Shown here piece after piece: positions 22,551-34,025 of a stretch of 64,000 nt of DNA. Both the position numbers and the translations under genes were made by a program. The notes beneath the pieces were generated by a model. The model was not told the DNA's origin and searched no databases. It saw nothing but the letters and a program-made list of their open reading frames with translations. The DNA comes from Anastrepha obliqua (taxonomy: Eukaryota > Arthropoda > Insecta > Diptera > Tephritidae), in NCBI RefSeq assembly GCF_027943255.1, contig NC_072895.1, positions 70,062,001 through 70,126,000 of the forward strand, in the 5' to 3' direction. Position 1 is the stretch's first letter. The number at the start of each line of letters is the position of its first letter.

Positions 22551-25009
22551 TGTTGTGAAGCTGTCACTGAAAACAAAGCGTTTCCAACTAAATATTAAGT
22601 TTGCAATGTGCTCTTCTTTTCACCAGAATACTATAAAGTGTGTTGTCTCGGCATAGAGTGCTGAATTCGTGACCGCCACTGTATATGTATGCACATAGGT
22701 ATATTACGGAGTCTCACCAACAAAAAAAAAATATTGTTTTACAATCGAATCGTAAAGTTTGATATATTTTATGACTCCCATCAGCATATTTTAGCACATC
22801 ACAGGGTTATTCATGAGCTAAGAGGTGTTTAAGTTACATTTTCATCATGAATTTTCATCTGAAAATCATTCAAGCTTTTTTATCGAAATCTGATTTTCAG
22901 AAATATGGAGATTGAGACACATCGTAACCGTTTATGTCTTCTTGTATTCCACATAGAACATTGTTGATATACCAGATAAATTATCATATCCATAGTCATC
23001 ACATTTACCATAATTCAGTATTTTATGGCCACAAATAATGAAAATAATGAACAAATATGTTACACTTTGAAGTATTGTTTAAAAAAAAATTTAATGCTTT
23101 TGGTGTGGTAGAACGTATGGACAGAGTGTGAGAATTTAGCCCATGGTGATACCGATAGACCATTTTGCGAAAATATTGCTGGAATGATCATGTGTGTTAC
23201 AGGACTAAGTTTACCGCCTGTATTAGGGCTGGAACTGAAAAGAGAACACCTAGGCGGATCTTTAGTTCCAGCAGAACGGCGCAACATGTCACAAAGCCCA
23301 ACAAAAAATTGCTCTTGTGCAATAAGCTCAACTATTTGGGAATATCTTTTGGACACCTCAAAGCAACAATTTTACACTTTTTACATAGAGGAAGATAAGT
23401 GGAATCAAGTCGTCGATAAGTCCATCGTGGAAAAGAGTACAAAATCATCAACGGTATTGAGGGGGCGTATTATTGTGAAAGTAGCCGAGGCAGTAACACG
23501 ATAAAACTGTATTCTTTAAAAAACGAGAATATTTCTTTTTTTTATAATAGTAGAAAAATAATATATGTATCTAACAAAAGATATTTAATTTTGTTCATTT
23601 TTAAAAAGATTCTTGCTTTTGAAGCACCCTATACTGCAGTAGTCGAAAACTAACAATATTAACACTCTAAAAACTCAAAGCAAAAGCAAATGGATACATA
23701 TGTATGTAAATGAAAAAAAATGTCGAAGGAAAAATACAAATCTGAGGTATTCGAAAAAAAGCAACGGCAAAGATATACAAAATAACGTTCTAAGGAATTG
23801 CGCAATCGCAACGTTGTGTGAGCGGCAACAATATCAGTAGACAATCAAGCCGGAGAGCAGATAATCAGCAAGTAGCCAGACACACAGTAGAAGGCGAGGC
23901 GGGCAAAAGAAGCTTGAGATTGGAGACAAGCTGACCTAGCTCGGGTTGGCTTAGCTGACTGGCTGGCTGTCTGCTGGCAGCATGGCTACTCTCCTTGATG
24001 CTGGAAATACCTATGCATACACATGTACATGCATATATACATACGTACATACTTGTATAGTCCACATTTACATTACATACCTACATATACTTTGTTACTT
24101 TATTCCTTATGCTACTGAGTTTGGTTTTATTATTATTAAGATTTTTATTTTATTTTGGATAAATTATACTATGTAAACACTATTCGCGTAGTCTGGATCG
24201 CTGGTGTGTTTACTGTCGTTCACTGTTCGCTGTTCCGAATCGAATACTGGTATTTGGGTATATTTTTGTTTGTGTTGTCACTTGTGAAAGAAGGTTGCTG
24301 ACTTCCAACTTATGCAATTTGAGTGCCTGCTATGTTGTCTTGGCTGAATTTTTTGCTACAACAAGCGACCTTATGTTGCAATTTTGTAAACAAATAAAGG
24401 GGTGTGCTTACATACATACATTCTTGTTTATGTTCCTTATGTTCAAACCTTAGGTAAGGTTAGGATTTGGGAGTCATATAGTTTATATATGTACATACAT
24501 ACATACATGTAGAATTTCCCGCTTATAAGCTGTAGAAAACTGTAAGAAACGTTAACCTATTTTAATATACATACATAAAAAATCACGATATAAGAATCAC
24601 GATCTGTAATCTTCCCGCTTACAGCGTTGAAATTTAATTTGGCCTTTATCCCTATAAAATAATTGCTTTCTATTTTACTTCGGGAGGGCCCAAAACTGCA
24701 TCCATAAAGGACCAATTCTATTCACCCACGTCTGGGTCCACCATAAGTCATAAAACTGTTGTACCATCCGTTTGTGGAATATTATCAAGCCGACCACCTC
24801 AATTGGTAAGAGAAGCTCAGCCACACTACTAACGAAGAATGTGAAGGCATATACATACTTATGTATATGTTACATATATACGAGTATAACATGGTTACAG
24901 AAGAAAATCTAGCTGGACTTGGCAAACGTTTAAAACAGTTTAGTAATAAGTGGAGTAAAATTTTGGACATTTTTTTTAAAGCGTGATCAATTTAGAGGTA
25001 TTGGATTTT
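22551..25009. other. Unassigned sequence, two short open frames
   Basis: No named gene. 23184-23504 (plus, 106 codons) reads MIMCVTGLSLPPVLGLELKR and is more complex than its surroundings, but shows no motif I know; it could be transposon debris. 23880-24065 and 24480-24560 contain GCTGGCTGGC and ACATACATAC simple repeats. Confidence 0.45.
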
Positions 25010-25240
25010 AACGATTTAACGAAAATACACATTGACTTATTATTTTTGTGTAGAACCATTCATGACATTTATTTTTTAAAGATAATCCGTTTGAAATGTA
25101 GGCCTCTATTCGGCTATCGGTAAACACCGAACGGTCGCTTTCAATGAATGTAATGGCTGTTCTTGAATGGCTTCGTTCTTTTCAGCCCAAATATGGTCAT
25201 TTTATATATTCACGTACCCATTAAACTAAAAATAGGGCTC
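25010..25240 (-). mobile_element. DD41D relic A (sister of the 27.95-kb relic)
   Basis: The minus strand reads SDEPYF, FNGYVN and IWAEKNEAIQEQPLHSLKAT, matching the first catalytic Asp region and following sequence of DD41D transposases. It then jumps to a C-terminal piece (LKRIIFKK), so the middle with the other two catalytic residues is deleted. Sequence at 25010-25085 matches 27945-28022 closely, showing both relics belong to one family. Confidence 0.7.
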
Positions 25241-26459
25241 ATCGCTGTACACCATAAAATGGCTTGAACGCGCGATGAACACTTTTCAGAGGGCGTTGAT
25301 TTTCGAAATACAATTTTACGATTTATAAATTTTGTTGAGGCATTATTCTTATGGGGATGAAACGTCAATGGATACTGATCAAATTTGGGTATTTAGTTTG
25401 ACAGTAGTCATGCGTGATCTGTCAAAACAACCCTATTGGAAAAAGTACCTCCAAACCATTTATTTAGTTGAGCATCAAATCGGACGAATATCCATCTTAA
25501 TATATAGAAGCCAATCACAAAACAAATCCATTAATTTATGTGAAACTTTATCTAAAGAGTAGGATTTTGAATTCTGGAGAAATAAATCTACCGTGAGTGA
25601 AGTTATCCTTTGGAGCGGAAATCCAGTTCTGATGAGGTGCAAAAAGAAATCTGCATGGATAATAAGAATGGTCTTGCGGTCACACAAGTCCTGGTGACTT
25701 GTGCTACTAACGCTTTCTTTGTATTAGCTTGCCACAAATTCTGATAAGGATTAGAAAAATAGAAGGTTGATCAAGGTTGCCACCAATGAAGGGAGACTGA
25801 TCTGTATAGGGGAATGGCATAACGTTCATTATGGTACTAATAAATGAAGAAAAGCAGGAAATATGAAGAGGAAAAACGCAGATATATTTATGAATTAAAT
25901 CATTAAGAAACTAGGAGTTATCACAGAAGATCCATATTCAAGTCTGGTAGCTTTTCAGGTGTAGGTAAAAAGTCAGAGCCAAGATGTCTACATCTGAACC
26001 TCGCGAAAACAAAACAACTGATATTTCCAGTTCATTATTATCCAAGCAGCTACTGCAGAAGTTACTCGAATTAAGTTGACTCTCGTTGAAGCATGGACTC
26101 CCATATATCCATGTCAGACTAAGACCTGCTCCAGCAACAAGAATCGCATCTCTTTTTGGACTTAAAAGCTCCCTCGACCGCTTCTAATCCATTCGGAGGC
26201 AGGGGACTTCGTGACTTTGCATGCAAGTTTTCTCGCCCAACTATCGCTGAACTCGCTCGAAGTGAACTAATCCAATAATAAACTCCAGATTTGCAAGGGA
26301 ATACCCACTCCCACTTTGCACGAGCAAACGAGCTCCACAGAATAGAGTCTTAAACAGAATGTTCAAGAAAAATTATTACATAAAGACAGCTTACGAGTTC
26401 TCTAGAGTTACTACAAGTTATACTGCTGCGCCCACGTCTTCCAGATACAAATACACTTC
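25241..26459. other. Unassigned; possible LINE RT debris
   Basis: Plus-strand 25990-26040 reads CLHLNLAKTKQLIFP, resembling the L-x-x-x-KT segment that follows YADD in LINE reverse transcriptases, but nothing around it confirms a relic. The open frame at 25332-25562 has no motif. Confidence 0.3.
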
Positions 26460-27290
26460 GTTTTGCAGGCTCTCTGTGAATGCATCGCTCGCCCTTCCTA
26501 GACGCTCACCTCGGTGAATTGAACTTTAATCAATGCAATTATTACAAAAAAAAGCAACCAAATCGGTCATACAGAGTAGTTGTTTGTGTTGTCGTACTTA
26601 CAACACATGTCACCAATTGTTGCTGTAACCACAAGAGCAAAAAAGCAAAAGCCCGATTCGCCGAAAAATTCAGACACAAAATACACAACAACAAAAGCCA
26701 CGCCAAGCGCAAGCCAATTCCAAAAGGCTAACGAGTCACTCTGCAAACTACAAAAAAACAAGAATAAGAACTGATTGCATTTCAGCTGGACGAACACCTC
26801 GTTTGATTGCAAAGAGGGAAGAGGCGAGCGAGCAGGTGGAGAAATTGACGACTGCATTGGCTAAAAATCCCATTTCAACTCAGCTCGATTTATGCAGCTC
26901 AATGCAACGCTGCACTGCGTAAACAGAAAAACCGAAAACAATTCAATTCCAGCGATTGAAAATTCGCAGACGACAATAAAATACACAAAACTGTAAAATG
27001 CATAAGACAATGCACAAAAAACAGAAAACGAAAAACGAAGAAACGAATAAAAGGGGAAAAAGAAAAAATGAACTAACTGCAAATAAGAACTGGAGAAAAA
27101 ATGAAAACTGACGGTTTTTGTATCTGCGATGAATTGCGATCGAAGAAAGAAATTTGCGAGTACCTGTTCTGGTTCTTCAAATGCACTTTCCATTAGCGTG
27201 CGAGGCATGTGAGTGATTATGTGAATACGTATGCGTGTACATATAGATGTAAAAATATGTGTGTATGAGTGCATACATTTGACATTTCTG
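26460..27290. other. A/C-rich, UTR-like block without elements
   Basis: The plus strand is purine- and CAA-rich (acacaacaacaaaagccacgcc; aaaacgaagaaacg), as in long fly 5' UTRs. It lacks any transposon signature and stands out from the surrounding TE debris. Open frames on both strands (26480-26731 plus; 26567-26857 and 26861-27274 minus) reflect composition. It may be a non-coding exon or regulatory DNA, but no splice signals can be tied to a known gene. Confidence 0.35.
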
Positions 27291-27944
27291 CGTGTGAATG
27301 TAGGCTGAACAAATGGTTGGGTACAATCAGCTTTTATGCAGTTGTTGTTCTTGTCGCTGGGCCATTTTTACCGAATCGAAATGACAAAATATTTGAGCTT
27401 GTGTGAAGCATGGCTTTTTTTCATTTCTCTTTTTCGTTCTTCATGGCTTTTTTTTTTTTTGTTAAGTTTTGGACTTTGCCATCATACGAAGACCATGCAG
27501 GCATTAGAAAAATAAATTTATATCTTAACTTATTTCCGTACGTAAGAGGGACTATTTACACTTAGAAGGTAGATCAAAAAATGGGTTAGATATTTGGCTG
27601 ACTTTTTTCGCTTTCAAAACTCAAACCACCTCTTCGACTCACCCATTTTCAATCGAAAGAGGGCATAAAAGAGAAAATGACAGCAAAAATTGACGTTTGA
27701 AAAGTATTTCGATCACTCATTATTCATTGTCATAAATGTACTTCTATTTCGGAAAGATTCTACTTTGAAACCGATACACTCAAGCGATCGCCATTGCCTA
27801 CGATTCACAATGATGAAAAAGCGAAACTTTATTGTTTGAAGCTTCATGTCAACAGAGAGCACCGAGCTAGGAGTCAATCACATGGTAGTCCATTTATTTT
27901 TCCATTAGTCCATTTTAGGGTTATCGGATTTTAAATCGAAATAA
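27291..27944. other. Unassigned AT-rich spacer
   Basis: No supported features; poly-T runs at 27416-27460. Confidence 0.5.
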
Positions 27945-28650
27945 AACAACGAAAATTCAATTATCATTTTTAGGTAGTACCATTCATGATATATATTTTT
28001 TTAAAGATAATCTCTTTCAAATGTTGGCCGCAACTGTGCCGTAATTCGGTCATCAGTAAACATCAATTTTGAATGGCTCGCTGGAGGACTTCGGTCGGTA
28101 TCTCGAGAATAAGTTTAAAAATGTTGGCTTCCGATGCTTCAATCGAAGCTGGCTTATCCACAAAGTATTTCAACTTTACATATATATAATATATATATAT
28201 ATAATTGGCGAGTACACCCTTTTTGGGTGCTTGGCCGAGCTCCTCCTCCTATTTGTGGTGTGCGTCTTGATGTTGTTCGACAAATGCAGGGACCTACAGT
28301 TTCAAGCTAACTCCGAAAGGCAGATATTTTTATGAGGAGCTTTTTCATTGCAGAAATTCACTCGGAGGTTTGCCATTGGCTTCCGAGGGGCGACCGCTAT
28401 TAGAAAAATGTTTTTCTTGATTTTGGTGTTTCATCGCGATTCGAACCTACGTTCTCTTTGTCCAAAAAAAGTCCAAAGGTGTGATATCAAACAATCTTTG
28501 TGGCCAATCCACGGGTCCGATGATTCCTCTAGCCCATAGGCCGCACCAAACGGTTGATTTCAATTGATGTAGTAGCTGTTCTTGAATGACTAGGGGCTGC
28601 TGTAATGAACAGATAACTTCGCTTGATGTTCACAATTGGACACCTGCAGA
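27945..28650 (-). mobile_element. DD41D relic B, interrupted by a SINE
   Basis: On the minus strand, VIQEQLLHQLKSTVWCGLWA and RGIIGP are followed by DWPQRLFDITPLD (third Asp region) at 28465-28580. The C-terminal part (DKPASIEASEANIFKLILEI, then QHLKEIIFKK) is at 28000-28170. SINE copy B lies between the two pieces. The relic has lost the second catalytic Asp block and is inactive. Confidence 0.75.
28175..28462 (-). mobile_element. tRNA-derived SINE, copy B, inserted in a DD41D relic
   Basis: Same body as copy A, including gagctcctcctcctatttgt and gaggggcgaccgctattaga. It begins after a (TA)n tail at 28178-28204. The tRNA-like head stops at the B box (complement of 28437-28446, cgattcgaac), so it is 5'-truncated. 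Its position inside the transposase relic dates it after that DD41D copy. Confidence 0.85.
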
Positions 28651-30670
28651 CAGGTGAAATAATGAGCGGGGCTGTTTTGAATTCCCAGGCTGTGTGATCG
28701 CTCAGTTAGCAAAAAAATAACTTTAAAGAGCGGGGCTGGCTAACAGAATTAATACTCCGTAAGCTTCCACCCGTTCCTTTTAATGGAGATCTGGCGTAGA
28801 AGATGGGTGATGTTGCACTGCGTTGCTGTATTAGGCTAGGACAATCTTTGTTTTCTATGCTTTTTAATATTACTAATACGACTCTCAGATCGAATCAGAT
28901 TACCAATTTGTGTTTTTATTTTTATTTTTGAAAGTACAACTACTTATGAGCTTATATGTGAGGTGTGACAATTAAGCTCCACAAATTTAATTATAACTCG
29001 AGAACTGGTCACAAGACACATGAAGAAACATCGTCATGGTGGCGTAGCGGAAGGAGAAAAAGCTGCGACTGCGGTGCTGAATGGCCTGAGAGCAGCATTA
29101 GAATCGTTGTGTAGAGTTAAAGGGATACTGGAAGGTCTTATCTCAACTCAGTTTGCTTGTTTCTTATTTACAAATTCAAATTCGCAGAGCTTAATTGCCA
29201 TATCTATAGCTTTTCGTTTAATGACAAAAAGAAATTAATTCACATTTTAAAGTTGAAAGTACAAGAAAAAGGTATTCACTTGGCCCCAAAACAATTAAAA
29301 GCAACAACAATTGAACTCAAATGCAAATGAATTAAGAAGTCTCGTCCTACAAAAAGCAAAAAAAAAAGATTAACAAAATGAAAACGCAAAAAGCAACAGA
29401 ACCAAAATATGATTAAATAATATTGACTGCGAACAGGAAATGCTTGAGTGCCAGATTATAAATATAAAAATAGAGAACCTGTTGCTGCTCCTGGAAGCAA
29501 CCAACGCAGCAGCAGCACCCAAAGTAGATGACGTATGGAGATGCAGCAAAAAATAAACCGAGCCAAATTCAAACGATGCAAATGTTTCGCTTTAAGGTAC
29601 ATTTGCAACAGAAACATACATATACTCGTACAGTTGTGCACATAAAAATAGAGGCCGATAGTATGTTTCCATTTAAAACGTTATAACATAGGAAAAACCG
29701 ATGTAATATTTAGGGAGAACGAATTCAGCAGGGACATTAAAACTTGAGTACGCTTTAAAAAGAAATTCGAGGTAACTTCTGCATCTCCATCGAGTATTTT
29801 ATTACTGGATCGAAAATATTAGCAATATCCGGATTGGTTAGATATACCGGATATTCTCACACAGACCACTGTGAATCGTTGATAAATTTTTAAAACACAG
29901 ATAACAAAGAAGAGTCCCACGACATCATTGGTTTTGGAACAAGCCTTTGAAGAAGTTTAGTATAAGAGAACTGCAAAAAGGGAACTTTCAAAGAACTATC
30001 CTAAAAATTTTCTTTTGAAAATGCAATGAAACCATTGTTTTCAGTAAACTACATATTTCTAACTGGAAAAATATATCAAAATATGACGAAATTAATCACG
30101 AAATCGCAACAAACTCTGGTAAAGTCATTTCCGATGAGAGCCTTCGAAAACTCCTTAGTGACAAGAGTTTCGACTACGAAGCCACTGATTTGACAAAAAC
30201 AAAATCAAAAAGTCGCAGAGTGGATTGCATCGCCAATACTTCGCCACCAATTCGTTGGAAACGTGTGATTTAGCCTTGACTCCGTTGCAAAAAATGGCTG
30301 CGTCATTTATAGTATGAGCGATGCCATCCGAAATAAATGCAAAAGTAGCTAAAATAACTGTTTGGGAACTATGTCTTAGCAATCGCACTCCAGTAAATGA
30401 CAATTCATTGCCTTTGGCATTATTTAGTTAACTTAATAAACACGAAACATGTCAAAATTGCGCAAGTTCCTAACAGGCATATTGAATCACTTGTGAAGTG
30501 TGTCTAAATGTAGTGATTTTAAATTCAAAAGCTGACATCGAGAATTATATGAAAGTTCAGCAGCCATAACGCAAATTTTATAAATACCTTTTGATTACGT
30601 AATACATAGGTGGCTTGGTGGCATATTCTAAACGGGCCCAACAAATCCTATACGTATACAACTTTTTGAG
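28651..30670. other. Unassigned sequence
   Basis: No named element. 29020-29238 (plus, MKKHRHGGVAEGEKAATAVL) and 30155-30403 (minus) are open but carry no motif. The stretch around 29640-29720 (cacataaaaatagaggccga) resembles Tc1-like ends, but no partner repeat was found. Confidence 0.4.
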
Positions 30671-30689
30671 AGTATAAGGATCTTAGATT

Positions 30690-31101
30690 TGGCGGCCATA
30701 TGTTCGTTGTTCTCAGGCGCTTCAGGGTGTTTAATTTGGTTTAGAGGGCGTTTTGACTGGATAACTCGCTGTTATCGTACTTGCTCCGACATAAACTGTC
30801 TACTGCGCATAACGCAGGATTTATACCGGAGATCTACATGGACAACTCGACCGACAAGACCCTCAGAAGCGTTACACTCCCTCACAAGAGCCCTCATTGT
30901 TTTTGAAAAGTCCTCGTCAATGATCGCTTGCACTTGTTGAATAAATTCTGCAGATCGGACTGAGTCAGAATCGCGCACCTTACGAACGAAAGAACGGTCG
31001 CACATAAGAAAATTAGAGCTTTTTAAATCTGTAAGATTACCACATATAGCGACGATAACTGCATGTCTCTTCATTTCTTGAGTTAAGTTGTAGCCCTCCA
31101 T
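30690..31101 (-). pseudogene. N-terminal fragment of a Tc1/mariner-superfamily transposase
   Basis: The minus-strand frame 30772-31101 begins MEGYNLTQEMKRHAVIVAI and includes SVRSAEFIQQVQAIIDEDFS, then MRALVRECNASEGLVGRVVH and LRYKSCVMRSRQFMSEQVR. This is the HTH region of a transposase family common in insect genomes; I think the maT/DD37D-like group, but that is from memory. No catalytic domain follows within reach. Confidence 0.6.
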
Positions 31102-31299
31102 GTCTTATCTGAAAAATAGCAAAAAGAAAAATAATGGTTGCGGGAGGTTATAGCCACATATGTACATACATGCATATCCTCAAATATCGTATGCACCCTG
31201 TATTTGCTTTTCTCGGAAAAGCTACTCGAAGGCATTCGTTAGTATCCAAGTATAAACGCCTTTTCTCACTCCAAGAATAAACTCTCTCTAAGTTAGATT

Positions 31300-31765
31300 G
31301 CTATAGAGATGAGTCTTCAACATTTGACATGGCGAATCAATTTTAAGATCATCAGCGTAAAGGGGAAATCTCGAAAAGTGAAAACTTGTACACTTATATC
31401 ATTGATAAAAATTACAAAGAGAAGCGGACCAAGAATACTATCTTGAGATGCACCAAACGATACCTGGAAAGAACAGGAATTTGTTGCATGTCCTACCAGA
31501 TAAATATGATGCTATCCGAGATGGGAAGGTGGAATGGAATCCAAAATACGCAAATTTGTTTAATAATATTTTATCAGGGACCCCATAAAAACCTTCGAAA
31601 AGTCAGTGTAAATAGCGTATACTTGATAGCCAGTCTTAAAGCTATTGAGAACAGTCTTCAAAAAAATTGTAAGGTTAGACACCGTAGACCTCCAATTCAT
31701 AAAACCATGTTGATTCGGGCTTATGAGACTAGACGCGGGAAAAATAAGCTTTGTCCTAAAAACAA
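31300..31765 (-). mobile_element. LINE reverse-transcriptase relic
   Basis: The minus strand across 31370-31470 reads GASQDSILGPLLFVIFINDI, the classic RT motif B region of Jockey/CR1-like LINEs. Further decayed RT sequence runs up to 31760. The plus-strand frame 31386-31775 is only its shadow. Confidence 0.8.
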
Positions 31766-32009
31766 TCTCAAATAATTACGAAATTATACGGACTTTTTAT
31801 TTATTTATTTAATTTTCCACAGTTTGTTTGTATATTTTTGGATGTATTTGTGTCTTGTTTGTTTTTCTTTCAACACTAATTGATCTACAATTTTTTTTCT
31901 TTATGAACTGTGAAAAGAAAAATAATGCAGTGATGCCATTGTAACGTTGGGAAATTTTTTGTTTAGTTCACTAGGCGCCAGGTGGTTGATAATTGGAAAG
32001 TATTAAGTT
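31766..32009. other. AT-rich spacer
   Basis: Contains a short (TTTA)n run at 31796-31812. No gene. Confidence 0.45.
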
Positions 32010-32011
32010 AG

Positions 32012-33026
32012 GGAATAAGTTCGTAGCGTTTTTACCGAAGGCTTTTATTTAAACAAAAAATTATAATTATATCAATAAGTTATCAGTTATATGTATATTC
32101 GTCGTTGTTGTTTACAATCTCCTCCCTCCAATTTGTTGATGCGGTTCCCCCTAAAATCGTCTAGTCTGGTGTCAAAGAAGTTGTTGAGTTGTTTTAAAGC
32201 GCTCTTTGTTATCGAAGGCAATATCCTTCATATAGTTTGACAGGGAGCGGAAGAAATGGTAATCCGTCGGTGCAAGGTCCGTAGAATACGGCGGATGATA
32301 AGGGATCCCCCATTCGAGCTCTTAGATTGCTGCTTTGGCGACTTGTGCCGGATGGGACCTGGCGTTGCCATGAAGAAGTATTCTTTGACTATATCGATCA
32401 AGTCTTTTCAGTCGAATATCCTCATTCACGCAGTGTAGGTGGGCAATGTAGAGCTCCTTGTTGACTGTAGAATTTTTTCGAGCATTTCCCATTGCATCAT
32501 GCTCTCCCAATCCCACCAAACACATATCATGATCTTCTTTGGATGAAGATCCGGCTTAAATCTCGGCTTTGGCGTATCTCCTGAAGCCACTCACTCCTTT
32601 CTTTGCTTCATATTGATGTATAGGCACCATTTCTCTTCTCCCGTGACGATTCGGTACAAAACGCGGTCATAGTGTGTTGCTCGATGGCGGGCGAGATGCT
32701 GAAAAGCAATTTAAAGGCGACTCTCTTTTTTTTCGTAGAGCTCGTGAGCTCATTTTTCCGTGAATTCATGACTGGTTTGGCGACAGTTCTGCTTCAAAAG
32801 TGATTTGAGACGTTCTTCATGTTCCACTGCAGAACGTCAAACTCGGCATTTTTGAACTTTGCAAACCATTTCCGTGCTATATACTCGCCTATAACACCTT
32901 CTCCATACACGTCGCAAATGTCCCGGACTGCTTTCGCAGCATTTTGACCTTAATGAGCTTTGTTAAACAGCAAACAGAGCGTTGTCAAATAAAAGAAAAT
33001 ATAAAAACTCTATGAACTTATTCCCC
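32012..33026 (-). mobile_element. mariner relic with degenerate inverted ends
   Basis: The left end gggaataagttcgtagcgtt and the complement of the right end (ggggaataagttcatagagt) pair; TA precedes the left end. On the minus strand: RDICDVYGEGVI near 32915, RKWFAKFKNAEF near 32865, GALHCPPT-type decay, RILLHGNARSHPAQVAKAAI near 32340 (second catalytic Asp changed to Gly) and a C-terminal piece. Frames are broken repeatedly. It is the same family as the relic at 9.7-10.5 kb. Confidence 0.82.
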
Positions 33027-33798
33027 AAATCAATAGTTTATATAACACAAAACATTTTTTTTTTTTTTAATTTTTATGTTTATGAACGGACAGAAATTTC
33101 TGGGTCAGGAATGGTTAAACATTTTTTTTTATATTAATTATTTTCCAAACAATTAAAGGTACATTTTATGGGAAAAATTGCAGTATTGCGGTCCCTAACC
33201 TGTGCGCGGAACTAAAATTGCGAAGTTTTTTCCTTTTTTTTAATTCGAATATGAATAAAAGAAATAGCACTGAATTTGGATAGAATTGTATGAACTATAA
33301 ATTAAATAAATAATAAGTTTTTTTAGACAAATTTAGAGTCGCTGAACACGAAAATGAGTTTAATTTATTTTTCCATTGATATTAAACTTTATAAAAACTT
33401 AATATAATCTTAAAATAAAAGAATGGGTTGCAAACGTTAAGCTAAAATTTTTAGTTAATGTGGAATAATATGTTTTCAAATGAAAAAGTTAGTTGAAACA
33501 TTTTCGAAAAATCTTGAGAATGTCTTTATTTCTTTAATTCAAACGTCTGTAACTCAAAAAGTACTATTCCGATTGGCCCAAGAAATATTTATATTAACGC
33601 AAAGAGACGGAATGCACCTATCAATCGCTTTTCTGGAGTTTTTTTGCATTAACTTCAAAAAGTCCTAGAAATCAGATTTTTGGTATATTTCACGAAGACG
33701 CTTCTTGGCAAAACTAACCTCGTGTTAGCATACGAGGTACCACATGTACAGAAAATATTTGTATAATAGTGTAAATTCCTAAACTTAACGAACGCTAT
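33027..33798. other. Unassigned AT-rich spacer
   Basis: Poly-T and AT-rich sequence; the open frame 33480-33668 shows no motif. Confidence 0.5.
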
Positions 33799-33799
33799 T

Positions 33800-34025
33800 C
33801 AAGGTGGCACAAAATTAATCATCCTATCGGAAGATTTCTAATTTTTGCGGATGTTGACGTTCGTCAATCATATTGACACTTGTGAACTAAATAGGTGCAG
33901 CATACAAACAGGCAAGCAATGGACGTGTAAAGGTCAAATTTCTTTATTTCCATCGCTCAAAATAATTTTTTTAGTAATACTATATTATTAAAAAAAATTT
34001 GGATGATTAATTTTGCGCAACCTTG
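33800..34025. mobile_element. Non-coding MITE with ~24-bp inverted ends
   Basis: The left end caaggtggcacaaaattaat (continuing catcc) and the complement of the right end (caaggttgcgcaaaattaat, then catcc) match at all but two positions. Length is about 225 bp and there is no open frame. A clear target duplication is not visible, so the superfamily is unassigned. Confidence 0.7.

Noticed and set aside
23060..23504. Overlapping frames on both strands as a gene
   Set aside because: No motif on either strand and frames overlap; more likely decayed repeat DNA.
31386..31775. Plus-strand 129-codon frame
   Set aside because: The minus strand here encodes an RT motif (SILGPLLFVIFINDI); the plus frame is its shadow.
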